A stretch of DNA of 64,000 nucleotides, taken from positions 3,162,001 to 3,226,000 of the forward strand of contig OZ240685.1 in NCBI GenBank assembly GCA_965199135.1, in the 5' to 3' direction. Positions 1-8,636 of this stretch are shown here, piece after piece (the stretch's first letter is position 1; every line of letters begins with the position of its first letter). Origin of the DNA: EB88 sp965199135 (GTDB taxonomy: Bacteria; Acidobacteriota; Terriglobia; Terriglobales; Acidobacteriaceae). The position numbers and the translations under genes are program-made. Below the pieces are notes generated by a model. The model was not told the origin of the DNA, searched no databases, and saw nothing but the letters and a program-made list of their open reading frames with translations.

Positions 1-389
1 CAGGCCCATGGCACATCGAGGTTGATCTTCTGGATATCAACTTCGAGCACATCGCCTTCTTCTGCGCCTTCGATCGCGATCGGACCCGTCAGGATATGGC
101 CGCCTGGCCCCTTGTCGATGTTCTTCGCATCGTAGATCGCCGTGACGTCAGGCGGGATATCGGCTGCGGCAATCCCCATGCCCTTGAGGCGCTCCGGATC
201 CCCACACGTGGAGAGCGTGTGCACGACTACCGTGTCTCCACTCTTCACCGTGAGGACTGGCTTGGCATGCGCGGAATAGTAGCCCCACGCGACTGTCGTC
301 GGCGTGGCATCAAGGGTCTGTTGGGCGGGTAGGTTGGTACAGAACGGGGCGAGCGAACAGGCCGCGGCGAGCAGGAGGGTTACACGCAT
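1..389 (-). CDS. Acetamidase/formamidase family protein, exported (3' end cut by window edge)
   Basis: This is the N-terminal 129 codons of a gene that runs off the left edge. The reading from ATG at 389 starts with a signal peptide (MRVTLLLAAACSLAPFC, then an AQQ-like cleavage region). It continues with the beta-rich start of the FmdA/AmdA fold: a TVAWGYYSA segment, VKSGDTVVVHTLS, and GPIAIEGAEEGDVLEVDI followed by QKIN. The GAEEGDVLEV stretch is typical of this family, which hydrolyses formamide or short amides to ammonia. An export signal is common in acidobacterial members, so action in the periplasm is inferred. The catalytic half is outside the window. No Shine-Dalgarno is visible; a TATACATT element lies just upstream. 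Confidence 0.75.
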   Translation of the reverse strand, partial: MRVTLLLAAACSLAPFCTNLPAQQTLDATPTTVAWGYYSAHAKPVLTVKSGDTVVVHTLSTCGDPERLKGMGIAAADIPPDVTAIYDAKNIDKGPGGHILTGPIAIEGAEEGDVLEVDIQKINLDVPWA

Positions 390-394
390 GCCTG

Positions 395-402
395 AATGTA
401 TA
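395..402 (-). promoter_or_regulatory. Putative leaderless -10 element for the acetamidase-like gene
   Basis: On the minus strand TATACATT ends 5 nt before the ATG at 389 and no Shine-Dalgarno lies between. The placement would put the transcription start at or next to the start codon. Confidence 0.4.
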
Positions 403-612
403 CCAAGAAGTGCTCGCGGTCCTTCCCTACGTCGATCGACCGTGTCGGTGTGAACTCGACTGTGGAGCAGATAAAATCGCGAATGGCACAGGCACGCCGC
501 TGGGCTCGCAGATCTGGCGGGGACGCAGGAGCCTCTCTGCGTCGCCCTCGCTGATCGACAACCTCCCAGGGCATACAGGCCCGCTGGAGATTCCGTTTAC
601 CCCGGACAAGCC

Positions 613-2106
613 CTAGTGATCTGCGGGCTGGCGTGGTGCAGGTTCGTCCGCGTCGGCGAGCGCGTACGCCGCGACTGCCATCACCGCCGCATTCTCTGCG
701 AGGAAGTGCGGGTTGACTTTATCGAGTGTGTCAGCGGCGGTGTGGTGGTAGTTGAAGTAAAAACGCGAGTCCTGCGTGGGCGTCATGCCCGGGACCCCCT
801 GGCTGACGATCGCAGCGACGTCCTCGCCCGCGTCTTCTCCCCTGGTCAGGAGCGTCGCCCCGATCGGCGCCAGTGTCTCGGCGACTGGCCGCAGGTACGA
901 TTCAAGCTCTTCGGATCCGGCAAAGGTGATGCCGATCGGGTGATCGCAGCCAAGGTCGCTTTCCATCGCTGCGATATGGTCATTAAGCTGCGCAGCATGG
1001 TCCTGCGCATAGGTCGCTGCACCCTCAGAGCCGGACTCCTCGTCCATCCACGCGATGAAGCGCACCGTGCGCCTGGGATGAACACCAAGCTTCTGAAGCA
1101 GATGAATCGCCTGCATCGACACAACGATGCCGGCGCCATCATCGATCGCGCCGGTGCCCAGGTCCCACGAATCAAGATGGCCTGAGACGATTACGATTTG
1201 TTCGGGATGCTCGGAACCTTTCCAGTCGGCGATGACGTTGTAACTCGGCACATGCGGCAGGGTCTGCGGCGTCAGTGTCAGTCGCATGGTGACCGTTCCC
1301 TGCCTCGTCAGCGTGGCCAGCAGGTCTGCATCTTCGGCGGTGACAGCGCCTGCTGGAATCTTGTTGCCCCCCTCGGGGTAAGAGGTTGCGCCGGTATGCG
1401 GCAGACGAAAGTCTGCGCCGCCAACCGAGCGCACAAGTACCGCAACTGCACCCGCCTGTGCACCGACTGTCGGCGCGAGCCCACGGTAAATGACTGCTTG
1501 CCCATAGGCGGCGGTCCCTTCACCCTCCGCAGCCAGCTGCTTATCGAACGCGTGATTGAGCAGCAGGATCTTGCCCTCGACCGCATGCGGCGAAAGCGCC
1601 TTCAACGCAGCAAAGCTGTCGACCACAACAACGGGTGCTGTGATCCCCGCCGGTGGAGTCGCGGTGCTGCCACCGAGCGCCGTCACAACGATCTTTTGCT
1701 GGGTACCCGGGGTGCCGCCCGGCCACGCGGTCAATGCTGCTGTTTCTTCGCCGCGCACCCAGTGCGGGACCATTGTCTTCTCGAGCGAAACTGTTGCGCC
1801 GAGGCTGCGCATTTCCGACGCGACCCACTCGACCGCAGCCTGCGCTTGCGGCGAGCCGCTGAGGCGCGGACCGATATTGTCGGTCAGGTGCTCGAGTTCT
1901 GCATATGCGTAAGGATCACTGATCGCCGCATCACGGATGCGTGCCATGGTCGCGAGCTGTTCCGGTGTCCATGCTCCCTGCGTGTCACCCATGAAGCGCT
2001 GCACGCGCGCTTGCATAGCACGCGTTGGTGCTGTCGCCTGCTGTGCATGAAGCAGCGAGGGAACCAGAAGACAGAAGGCGGCGGCAACAATGCGGCGTGC
2101 AGGCAT
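613..2106 (-). CDS. M28 family metallopeptidase, exported (carboxypeptidase Q / aminopeptidase type)
   Basis: 497 aa from the ATG at 2106; an upstream in-frame start at 2121 is less likely because a TACGAT hexamer sits just before 2106. A signal peptide (MPARRIVAAAFCLLVPSLLHA) indicates export. A PA-type insert occupies roughly residues 120-280 and the M28 di-zinc peptidase domain roughly 285-490. The metal ligands and catalytic acid are visible: H310 in SGHLDSWD, D322 in AIDDGAG, E356/E357 in MDEES, D384 in ESDLG, and H454/H455 in NYHHTAAD. The family removes amino acids from peptides with two zinc ions. The gene is monocistronic, with a 223-nt gap to the acetamidase-like gene in which I see no credible gene. 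Confidence 0.9.
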   Translation of the reverse strand: MPARRIVAAAFCLLVPSLLHAQQATAPTRAMQARVQRFMGDTQGAWTPEQLATMARIRDAAISDPYAYAELEHLTDNIGPRLSGSPQAQAAVEWVASEMRSLGATVSLEKTMVPHWVRGEETAALTAWPGGTPGTQQKIVVTALGGSTATPPAGITAPVVVVDSFAALKALSPHAVEGKILLLNHAFDKQLAAEGEGTAAYGQAVIYRGLAPTVGAQAGAVAVLVRSVGGADFRLPHTGATSYPEGGNKIPAGAVTAEDADLLATLTRQGTVTMRLTLTPQTLPHVPSYNVIADWKGSEHPEQIVIVSGHLDSWDLGTGAIDDGAGIVVSMQAIHLLQKLGVHPRRTVRFIAWMDEESGSEGAATYAQDHAAQLNDHIAAMESDLGCDHPIGITFAGSEELESYLRPVAETLAPIGATLLTRGEDAGEDVAAIVSQGVPGMTPTQDSRFYFNYHHTAADTLDKVNPHFLAENAAVMAVAAYALADADEPAPRQPADH

Positions 2107-2111
2107 GGCTG

Positions 2112-2117
2112 ATCGTA
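2112..2117 (-). promoter_or_regulatory. Putative leaderless -10 (TACGAT) of the M28 peptidase gene
   Basis: TACGAT on the minus strand ends 5 nt (CAGCC) before ATG 2106. There is no Shine-Dalgarno in the spacer. Confidence 0.4.
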
Positions 2118-2155
2118 GCAAAGCGGTTTCTGATCCGCTCGAGAAAATCTGCTTC

Positions 2156-2668
2156 TCACGGCAGCCGGAAAACGATGCCGGTGCTCAACGTGCGCGGGTT
2201 CAGCGTGTTGGGAAACCCGGAGAACCCCCCGTAGGAGAAATCCACCACTCGCCAGTCAAGCCGTGGGAAAACTGTGTAGTCTACCCCGCCAACAAAGTTG
2301 TACTCGAGCTCCGTACGGGAGTTCGCCGCAGAGCCCTGTCCGACCTGCGCGTGTCCTGCTCCGACCAGTGCTTCCACATACGGCATGATCGGCAGAACGT
2401 GCGGCTTCGAGACAAGCCGCGGGCCTGCCAGCCCACTTGTGATGCTGGTGGACCCGGAACCGACAACCGTGCCGCGGCCGTCGATGCCCAGTGCGAAGAA
2501 CGGAATCTTCCAGTGGTTGTCATAGATGCCGAAGGTCGTCCCATACTGCCAGCCTGTGTTGGGTGTCTTGAAGTTGGCAGCAGAGAAGGCTCCATACAGA
2601 CCGATCTGCGCAGAAGCGGGCACACCGCAAAGAACGAGAGACAAGAGACTCAGCTTGATCCAGCGCAT
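2156..2668 (-). CDS. Small outer-membrane beta-barrel-like protein
   Basis: 170 aa with an N-terminal signal peptide (MRWIKLSLLSLVLCGVPASA, then QIGLYG). The rest alternates polar and hydrophobic residues with many glycines and aromatics, and it ends in an FRLP C-terminus with a beta-signal-like GIVFRL. This suggests an eight-stranded barrel of the OmpA-N/OmpW size class. A strong Shine-Dalgarno GAGGAG lies 9 nt before the ATG. It is encoded between the M28 peptidase and the DapA-family gene, all on the minus strand but with gaps that do not demand an operon. The specific role is unknown. Confidence 0.65.
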   Translation of the reverse strand: MRWIKLSLLSLVLCGVPASAQIGLYGAFSAANFKTPNTGWQYGTTFGIYDNHWKIPFFALGIDGRGTVVGSGSTSITSGLAGPRLVSKPHVLPIMPYVEALVGAGHAQVGQGSAANSRTELEYNFVGGVDYTVFPRLDWRVVDFSYGGFSGFPNTLNPRTLSTGIVFRLP

Positions 2669-2765
2669 TGACGATCACTCCTCAGATTCTTTCTGGAACC
2701 CGTGGAGACGCGAGGCCGGGGCTGCGAGTTGCGCGTGGCACATGCAGAGGTATTCCTCTCGTCAC

Positions 2766-3809
2766 TCAGTTGCGCAGGTCGTGCATCACGCGAACCACTT
2801 CTGCCTGCTCGTCTCCGCTCAGGGGCAGCAGCGGCAGACGGGGGCGTCCTCCAAAGTAGCCGTTCAGGTCGCACGCATGTTTCACGCCGGCAATTCCGAG
2901 CCCTCCGACGACCACGCGTGAGGCCTCGAGGATGCGCCGCTGCTTCTCATCCGCGAGGGGCTGATCGCCTTCCTTCCACGCGATGTATACCTCGTGGCTG
3001 GCCTGCGGCGCACAGGCTGCGAGCCCGAGGACGCCTCCGGTCGCGCCGGCGGCGAGGGACCCGAGCAGTTTGTCCGCAGCACCGCAGAGGATCTGAAAAC
3101 CAAGCTCGCGGGTACGTGTACGCAGGCTGGATAGAGGCGGCTGCATCGATGCCGGATCGCCGCCGATGCTGACCAGGTTGCTTGGCACGTTATCTGCCGC
3201 GCGCTTCATACGATCTGTCACAGCGGTGAATACAGTTGTCACCGTGACCGTGCGCCGGCGCGCCGCGGCCGTCGCTGCAGCAACCGCAGCGATCCGCTCC
3301 ACGCTGCCGCTCGAGTCTTTCAAGCCGATGATGTTCGGGTGATCCGCGAGTTCCGCGATAAGTTCCACAGCGAGATCATAGTGCGTGAACTTCGGGATGC
3401 TGTAGAGAACCACCGGCAGCGGTGACTGATCCGCAACAGTGCGAAAGTAGGTCAACATTGCGAGTGGCGACATCTGCGGCGCGTAGTAGTTCGGCGTGCG
3501 CACGAGCGCGACATCGTAACCCGCACGTGCGGCGTGTTCCGCGAGGCGGATCGTCGCGCGCGCGCTCCCCTGTCCGACACCTGCGAGAAGCACCTTCTCG
3601 GGCGTTGCCGCGGCGGCTGCCGTCGAGAGCGCCTCGCGCGCTTCCCCGTCCTCGAGCAGGATGGCTTCGCCCGTGGAACCGAGAACCACGATGCCGGAGC
3701 AGGGTGTTTTTGAGTAGCGCTCGATGTTGTGTTCCAGCTTGCGCAGAGCAAGGCTTCCATCGGCGCGGAACGGCGTGGTCGCAGCAGGAAAAATACCCTC
3801 GAGCAGCAT
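2766..3809 (-). CDS. Dihydrodipicolinate synthase / N-acetylneuraminate lyase superfamily protein
   Basis: 347 aa, longer than the usual 290-300. Superfamily hallmarks are present: GSTGE at 44-48, Tyr136 in VVLYSIP, and the Schiff-base Lys164 in IGLKDSSGS. Members condense or cleave 2-oxo acids (pyruvate plus an aldehyde) in a TIM barrel. An insertion of roughly 45 residues rich in Ala, Arg and Val (about 175-225) interrupts the barrel after the catalytic lysine. That makes this unlikely to be the housekeeping DapA; a 2-keto-3-deoxy-sugar-acid or 4-hydroxy-2-oxoglutarate aldolase is plausible. The substrate cannot be assigned from sequence alone. A TACAAT element sits 6 nt before the ATG. Confidence 0.8.
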   Translation of the reverse strand: MLLEGIFPAATTPFRADGSLALRKLEHNIERYSKTPCSGIVVLGSTGEAILLEDGEAREALSTAAAAATPEKVLLAGVGQGSARATIRLAEHAARAGYDVALVRTPNYYAPQMSPLAMLTYFRTVADQSPLPVVLYSIPKFTHYDLAVELIAELADHPNIIGLKDSSGSVERIAAVAAATAAARRRTVTVTTVFTAVTDRMKRAADNVPSNLVSIGGDPASMQPPLSSLRTRTRELGFQILCGAADKLLGSLAAGATGGVLGLAACAPQASHEVYIAWKEGDQPLADEKQRRILEASRVVVGGLGIAGVKHACDLNGYFGGRPRLPLLPLSGDEQAEVVRVMHDLRN

Positions 3810-3815
3810 CCCTCG

Positions 3816-3821
3816 ATTGTA
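3816..3821 (-). promoter_or_regulatory. Putative leaderless -10 (TACAAT) of the DapA-family gene
   Basis: TACAAT on the minus strand is followed by CGAGGG and then the ATG at 3809. The GAGGG is too close to the ATG to be a normal Shine-Dalgarno. Confidence 0.45.
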
Positions 3822-3853
3822 AATTGCGCGCCCCGGGGGTCCTCAACAGCCGC

Positions 3854-3859
3854 TAAAAT
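3854..3859 (+). promoter_or_regulatory. Putative leaderless -10 (TAAAAT) for the 194-aa secreted protein
   Basis: TAAAAT ends 8 nt before ATG 3868. With the minus-strand TACAAT at 3816-3821 it makes a compact divergent promoter region of 58 bp between two start codons. Confidence 0.4.
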
Positions 3860-3867
3860 CGCAGCAG

Positions 3868-4452
3868 ATGCGTCTCTTTCTTCTCTTCGCCGCGCTCCTT
3901 TGCCCGCTTGTCAGCCACGCCATCCAGCTGTCGGTCGGGCCGCAGGCGCTTCAGAGCGCGCTGGTGAAGCAGCTCTTCACCAACGCAGACGGCCGCTACT
4001 ACCTGCGTGGCAAGCGTGACACCGCGGGTTGTTTTCTCTATGGTGAGAACCCGCATGTGCAGTTCACCGGCAACCGCATCGTGCTCCAGATGCACCTTAG
4101 CGGCAAAGTTGGCAGCAACTTCGGGGGAAGCTGTCTCGGCGTGAACTGGTCCGGCAATGCGCAGGTCTCGATGCTGCCGGAAGCAGAGGGCGCGAACATC
4201 GGCTTCACAGATGTGCGAGTGGAGCAACTTACCAGCGACGACAATCTGGATCGGCTTTTGCAGCCGCTGCTCGCGGCGCTTGTTCCTCGCAGCATCAAGG
4301 TCGACGCGGGTGCACTCGTGACGAAAATGCTGCACAACGCAGGCGCGCGGTCCGGCACATCGATCGAGTTGAACAGGCTGCAGCTGCTTTCAATGACGAT
4401 CCAGGGCGACGCGCTGCTGCTCCAGGTAGACGGTTCGGTCACTCTGAACTGA
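3868..4452 (+). CDS. Conserved secreted protein of unknown function
   Basis: 194 aa with a signal peptide (MRLFLLFAALLCPLVSHA, then IQLSVG). The mature part is beta-rich with amphipathic strands and reads like a lipid-binding or SMP/BPI-like periplasmic fold: a FTNADGRYYLRGK turn, an ALVPRSIKVDAGALV helix and a C-terminal MTIQGDALLLQVDGSVTL strand pair. Two cysteines (in the AGCFLY and GGSCLG segments) could form a disulfide. I do not recognise a named family with confidence. It stands alone, divergent from the DapA-family gene and convergent with the TPR gene, with only 3 bp between the two stop codons. Confidence 0.6.
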   Translation: MRLFLLFAALLCPLVSHAIQLSVGPQALQSALVKQLFTNADGRYYLRGKRDTAGCFLYGENPHVQFTGNRIVLQMHLSGKVGSNFGGSCLGVNWSGNAQVSMLPEAEGANIGFTDVRVEQLTSDDNLDRLLQPLLAALVPRSIKVDAGALVTKMLHNAGARSGTSIELNRLQLLSMTIQGDALLLQVDGSVTLN

Positions 4453-4455
4453 CGC

Positions 4456-5232
4456 TTACCTGCCCGGGCTCTCTCCGGGAAAAGGTGTGGCCTGTGCGTC
4501 GAGAACCTGGATGACTTGTGCTTTGCAGGCGCTGTAGTCTGCCGTCCCCGAGAACGTCCGGTAGGTGACGTGAACGTCGCCTTGCGCGCTCTCGATCTGG
4601 AACTGACGCTGCCCCTCGGCAGCTTGCTTTGGATAGGCCTGCGCCCACGAAGCCTCGTTGAGCGGATCGCTGTTGATCTCGATCGTCCACACATGCGCGC
4701 CCGCGGCGTTGCGCACGATGAAGCGGTAGTACGTGTCGAAGCGACCAAGCGGCTTGAAGTACTCTACCGCCTCTACCCGGTAGCGGCCAGCCTGAAACAA
4801 GTCAAGCAGAAAGCCATTCGTCTCGTGCGCTTCGGGCAGTGCAGGATTGTTGTGCGCTGCGCGCAGGATCGCGCGCTCTGCGTCGCTGTGCGCCGTGTCA
4901 CCGAGCATCGTGTACGCCGTGACGAGCGTCGTGTGGACTTTCCAGTTGCCCGGCTGAAGCGCCAGCGCGCGCTCACCGTAGCGCACCGCACCTGCAGGCT
5001 GGAGCAGCGCGATCTCTGCTGAGGCGGCGAGCAGATTGGCTGCCGCGTTCTGCGGGTCTGCAGCAATCGCCTGCTGGAGTGAGGTCAATGCCTCTTGCGG
5101 ATGGCCAGCGCGCAGGGACGCTACACCAGCCGACACGAAAGAGTTTGTGGAGATTTGTGCCGTGGGTGGTTGCACTCCCTGCTGCGCCTGCAAGGCAGGG
5201 AGCAGCAGCGCAGCGAAGAGAACACTAAGCAC
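4456..5232 (-). CDS. Exported TPR-repeat protein
   Basis: 258 aa from GTG 5232, which overlaps the last codons of carB by 8 bp. I chose this start because a clean signal peptide follows at once (LSVLFAALLLPALQA, then QQG), whereas the longer frame reads through carB sequence. Tetratricopeptide-like helical repeats span about residues 30-130 (SLRAGHPQEALTSLQQAI, NAAANLLAASAEIALLQPAG, GERALALQPGNW). The C-terminal half is a beta-rich domain of unknown function (EYFKPLGRFDTYYRF, HVWTIEINSDPL). Translation is probably coupled to carB, although a functional link to pyrimidine or arginine synthesis is not evident. Confidence 0.7.
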   Translation of the reverse strand: MLSVLFAALLLPALQAQQGVQPPTAQISTNSFVSAGVASLRAGHPQEALTSLQQAIAADPQNAAANLLAASAEIALLQPAGAVRYGERALALQPGNWKVHTTLVTAYTMLGDTAHSDAERAILRAAHNNPALPEAHETNGFLLDLFQAGRYRVEAVEYFKPLGRFDTYYRFIVRNAAGAHVWTIEINSDPLNEASWAQAYPKQAAEGQRQFQIESAQGDVHVTYRTFSGTADYSACKAQVIQVLDAQATPFPGESPGR

Positions 5233-8200
5233 GCACCACCCCAGCCTCGCGCTCCCGATGCAGCTGCTGCATGGCGAACACAGTGACCGTATTGTCCTGC
5301 ATCGCAGCGATGCCCTCGGCGGCTGCACGTGCAGCTGCCATCGTGGTGATCATCGGGATGCGCTGCTGCACCGCAGAGCGGCGTATCGCTTTCTCATCGA
5401 AGAACGTGTCTGCGCCACGTGGCGTGTTGATGATGAGCTGGATGCGCTCGCCCTTGATGTAATCGACCACGTTCGGCCGGCCTTCCTTCACCTTGAAGAC
5501 GCGCTCGACGATCATGCCTGCTTCCTGCAGCGTGTCCGCCGTTCCTTCTGTCGCGACAATGGCAAAGCCGAGCTGCACGTACTGCTGCGCCAGCGGAACC
5601 AGGTGTGCCTTGTCGCGATCGTTGACCGAGAAGAAGACCGTGCCGCGAACAGGGAGTCGCAATCCTGCAGCGAGCTGTGCCTTGGCGAAGGCTTCGCCGA
5701 AGTTATCGGCGACCCCCATCACCTCACCAGTGGAACGCATTTCCGGGCCGAGCACCGCGTCAACGCCGGGGAACTTGTTCCACGGGAACACCGGGGACTT
5801 CACGAAGTAGTGGCGGCCGGTGCCGAGGTCCTCACCCGAGGCAAGCGCTTCGGGCAGCAGTTCCTTGAGCGTGCGACCGGTCATCAGACGCGACGCAATC
5901 TTCGCAAGCGGCACCCCAGTGGCCTTGGAAACGTATGGAACTGTGCGCGAGGCACGCGGGTTCACTTCGATGACGAAGACCTTGTCGCGCTGGATTGCAA
6001 ACTGCAGGTTCACAAGCCCGATTACGTTCAGTGCGAGCGCAAGCCGCCGGGTGTACTCGCGAAGGGTCTTGAGCACCTCGGCGCTGAGATCGACCGAGGG
6101 CAGCACGCAGGACGAGTCGCCCGAGTGCACGCCGGCTTCCTCGATGTGCTGCATAATGCCGGCGATGATGACGTCGTTGCCGTCTGACAGTGCATCGACG
6201 TCCACCTCTACCGCTTCTTCAAGAAAGCGATCGATCAGGATGGGACGCTCCTGCGAGTATTCGACGGCCTCTGCCATGTAGCGCGTGATGGCTGCGCGAT
6301 CGTAGGCGATCACCATGGCGCGTCCGCCCAGCACATACGAGGGGCGCACCAGCACGGGATAGCCGACGCGGTCCGCGCCTGCGAGGGCTTCGTCCACGCT
6401 TGTAGCCGTCGCGGCAGCCGGCTGGGGAATATCGAGATCCTCGAGCAGCTTGCCGAAGCGCTTGCGATCTTCTGCGAGGTCGATCGACTCGGGCGAGGTT
6501 CCGATAATCGGCACACCCGCTGCTTTCAAGCGCAGCGCAAGATTCAAAGGCGTCTGCCCGCCGAACTGCACAATCATGCCAATCTCAGCGCCGGCCGAGG
6601 CTTCGTGCTCATACACTGCGAGCACGTCTTCGAGCGTGAGCGGCTCGAAGTAGAGGCGATCGCTTGTGTCGTAGTCGGTTGAAACGGTCTCGGGGTTGCA
6701 GTTCACCATCACGGTCTCGTAGCCGTCTTCACGCAGCGCGAAGGCAGCATGGCAGCAGCAATAATCGAACTCGATGCCCTGCCCGATTCGATTGGGGCCC
6801 GAGCCGAGGATGATCACCTTGCGCTTGCTCGTTGCGGGCGCTTCGTCTTCTTCGTCGTAGCTTGAGTAGAGATACGGCGTACTGGACTCGAACTCGGCCG
6901 CGCAGGTGTCGACGAGCTTGAAGATCGGCTTGATCTCGAGCTTCTGCCGGGCGATACGAACCTCTTCAACGCCATCCATACCAGGCAGTCCCCAGCCATC
7001 GGCAAGCCGCTCATCGGAGATGCCCATGCGCTTGGCCTTCCGCAACTGTGCTGGTTTCACTTCGTTCAAGGGCGTGCCGGAGATGGCGCCAACCGCGTCA
7101 GTGATCTCCTTGATCTGGTGCAGGAACCATGGATCCATCGACGTGAGCCGCGCGACCTCGCGCACGCTCATGCCGCGGCTGAAGGCGAACCGGATGTAAC
7201 TCAAACGCTCGGGCTGCGGCGTCACCAGGCGGTAGGTCAGCTGCTTTGGATCGAGATTCTCCGAGCCAATCCGCTTGCCGGTCTCGAGTGCGCGTACCGC
7301 CTTCATCAAGGCTTCCTTGAAGGTGCGGCCCATCGCCATCACTTCACCGACAGACTTCATCTGCGGACTCAGTGTCTCGTCGGCTTCCGGGAATTTCTCG
7401 AACTGCCACTTTGGAATCTTCACGACGACGTAGTCGATCGAGGGCTCGAAGCATGCCGGGGTCATGCGCGTGATGTCGTTCGGAATCTCGTCGAGCGTGT
7501 AGCCGACTGCGAGCTTGGCCGCGATCTTCGCAATCGGAAAACCTGTTGCTTTCGACGCGAGTGCAGAGGACCGCGACACACGCGGGTTCATCTCGATGAC
7601 TGTCATGCGGCCGTTTGCAGGGTTCACGGCGAACTGCACATTGGAGCCGCCGGTCTCGACGCCGATCTCGCGGATCACAGCGATGGCAGCCGAACGCATC
7701 GCCTGGTACTCGCGATCGGTCAGCGTCTGCGCAGGCGCGACAGTGATCGAGTCGCCCGTGTGTACGCCCATCGGATCCATGTTTTCGATGGAGCAGATGA
7801 TGATGACGTTGTCGGCAAGATCGCGGACGACTTCAAGCTCGTACTCTTTCCAGCCAAGCACCGACTCTTCCAGCAGGCACTCATGCACCGGCGACAGGTC
7901 CAGCCCACGCGCGAGGATCTCCATCAATTCTTCGCGGTTGTACGCAATACCGCCGCCCGAGCCGCCCAGCGTAAACGAGGGACGGATGATCACCGGGAAG
8001 CCCAGCTTGGTTGCGAACTCCAGGCCGTCGCGCAGGTTGTCGACCAGCGCCGACTTCGGCACATCGAGTCCGATGCGCGCCATCGCGTCCTTGAACAGGA
8101 GGCGATCCTCTGCCTTCTTGATCGCTTCAAGTTTCGCGCCGATCAACTCGATGCCGTATTTGTCGAGGATGCCTGCATCGGCAAGATCGACTGCCAGGTT

Positions 8201-8518
8201 CAGTGCGGTCTGGCCGCCGACGGTCGGCAGCACGGCGAACTTGCCCTCGCGCCCTTCCGTGCGCAGCATCTCGCTTTCGATCCGCAGGATTTCTTCCACA
8301 TACGCGATCGTCAGGGGCTCGATGTAAGTGCGATCTGCGAGCTCGGGATCGGTCATGATGGTCGCCGGGTTCGAGTTCACCAGCACCACCTCGTAGCCTT
8401 CCGCGCGCAGCGCCTTGCAGGCCTGCGTCCCTGAGTAGTCAAACTCGGCGGACTGCCCGATGACGATGGGCCCGGAGCCGATCACGAGTATCTTGGCGAT
8501 GTCGTTCCTACGTGGCAT
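5225..8518 (-). CDS. carB: Carbamoyl-phosphate synthase large subunit
   Basis: 1097 aa, near the usual 1070-1090. It is the synthetase subunit that makes carbamoyl phosphate from bicarbonate, ATP and ammonia delivered by CarA, feeding arginine and pyrimidine synthesis. The two homologous ATP-grasp halves are clear: the first starts KILVIGSGPIVIGQSAEFDYSG and the second KVIILGSGPNRIGQGIEFDY. The C-terminal MGS-like allosteric domain follows (about 960-1080, with FFSVNDRDKAHLVPLA and IINTPRG). A Shine-Dalgarno AGGAG lies upstream of the ATG. It is second in a carA-carB operon, 118 nt after carA, with a hairpin in that gap. Confidence 0.98.
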   Translation of the reverse strand: MPRRNDIAKILVIGSGPIVIGQSAEFDYSGTQACKALRAEGYEVVLVNSNPATIMTDPELADRTYIEPLTIAYVEEILRIESEMLRTEGREGKFAVLPTVGGQTALNLAVDLADAGILDKYGIELIGAKLEAIKKAEDRLLFKDAMARIGLDVPKSALVDNLRDGLEFATKLGFPVIIRPSFTLGGSGGGIAYNREELMEILARGLDLSPVHECLLEESVLGWKEYELEVVRDLADNVIIICSIENMDPMGVHTGDSITVAPAQTLTDREYQAMRSAAIAVIREIGVETGGSNVQFAVNPANGRMTVIEMNPRVSRSSALASKATGFPIAKIAAKLAVGYTLDEIPNDITRMTPACFEPSIDYVVVKIPKWQFEKFPEADETLSPQMKSVGEVMAMGRTFKEALMKAVRALETGKRIGSENLDPKQLTYRLVTPQPERLSYIRFAFSRGMSVREVARLTSMDPWFLHQIKEITDAVGAISGTPLNEVKPAQLRKAKRMGISDERLADGWGLPGMDGVEEVRIARQKLEIKPIFKLVDTCAAEFESSTPYLYSSYDEEDEAPATSKRKVIILGSGPNRIGQGIEFDYCCCHAAFALREDGYETVMVNCNPETVSTDYDTSDRLYFEPLTLEDVLAVYEHEASAGAEIGMIVQFGGQTPLNLALRLKAAGVPIIGTSPESIDLAEDRKRFGKLLEDLDIPQPAAATATSVDEALAGADRVGYPVLVRPSYVLGGRAMVIAYDRAAITRYMAEAVEYSQERPILIDRFLEEAVEVDVDALSDGNDVIIAGIMQHIEEAGVHSGDSSCVLPSVDLSAEVLKTLREYTRRLALALNVIGLVNLQFAIQRDKVFVIEVNPRASRTVPYVSKATGVPLAKIASRLMTGRTLKELLPEALASGEDLGTGRHYFVKSPVFPWNKFPGVDAVLGPEMRSTGEVMGVADNFGEAFAKAQLAAGLRLPVRGTVFFSVNDRDKAHLVPLAQQYVQLGFAIVATEGTADTLQEAGMIVERVFKVKEGRPNVVDYIKGERIQLIINTPRGADTFFDEKAIRRSAVQQRIPMITTMAAARAAAEGIAAMQDNTVTVFAMQQLHREREAGVVRA

Positions 8519-8583
8519 CTGTTCTTTTCACTCCTGCATGTTCCGCCGTGCGGCGACGTTGTCTTTTTCCCGAGCGCGCAGAA

Positions 8584-8612
8584 AAACGGGCAGCCTGTTC
8601 GCTACCCCGTTT
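8584..8612 (-). terminator. Hairpin with T-run between carA and carB (partial terminator or attenuator)
   Basis: On the minus strand AAACGGG pairs with CCCGTTT across a 15-nt loop that holds an inner AGC/GCT pairing, and the 3' arm runs into five Ts. It lies 25 nt after the carA stop codon, upstream of carB, so it could tune carB relative to carA or be a processing site. Confidence 0.45.
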
Positions 8613-8636
8613 CTCCCCAATCTGTAAGCAACGCTG

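Noticed and set aside
390..612. Small plus- and minus-strand frames in the gap between the acetamidase-like and M28 genes
   Set aside because: They overlap one another, have no ribosome site and no hydrophobic or domain pattern. The gap more likely holds the upstream region of the acetamidase-like gene and the 3' end of the M28 gene.
7118..8434. 438-codon open frame on the plus strand opposite carB
   Set aside because: Antisense shadow rich in Arg, His and Leu, no start context, and carB is unambiguous.
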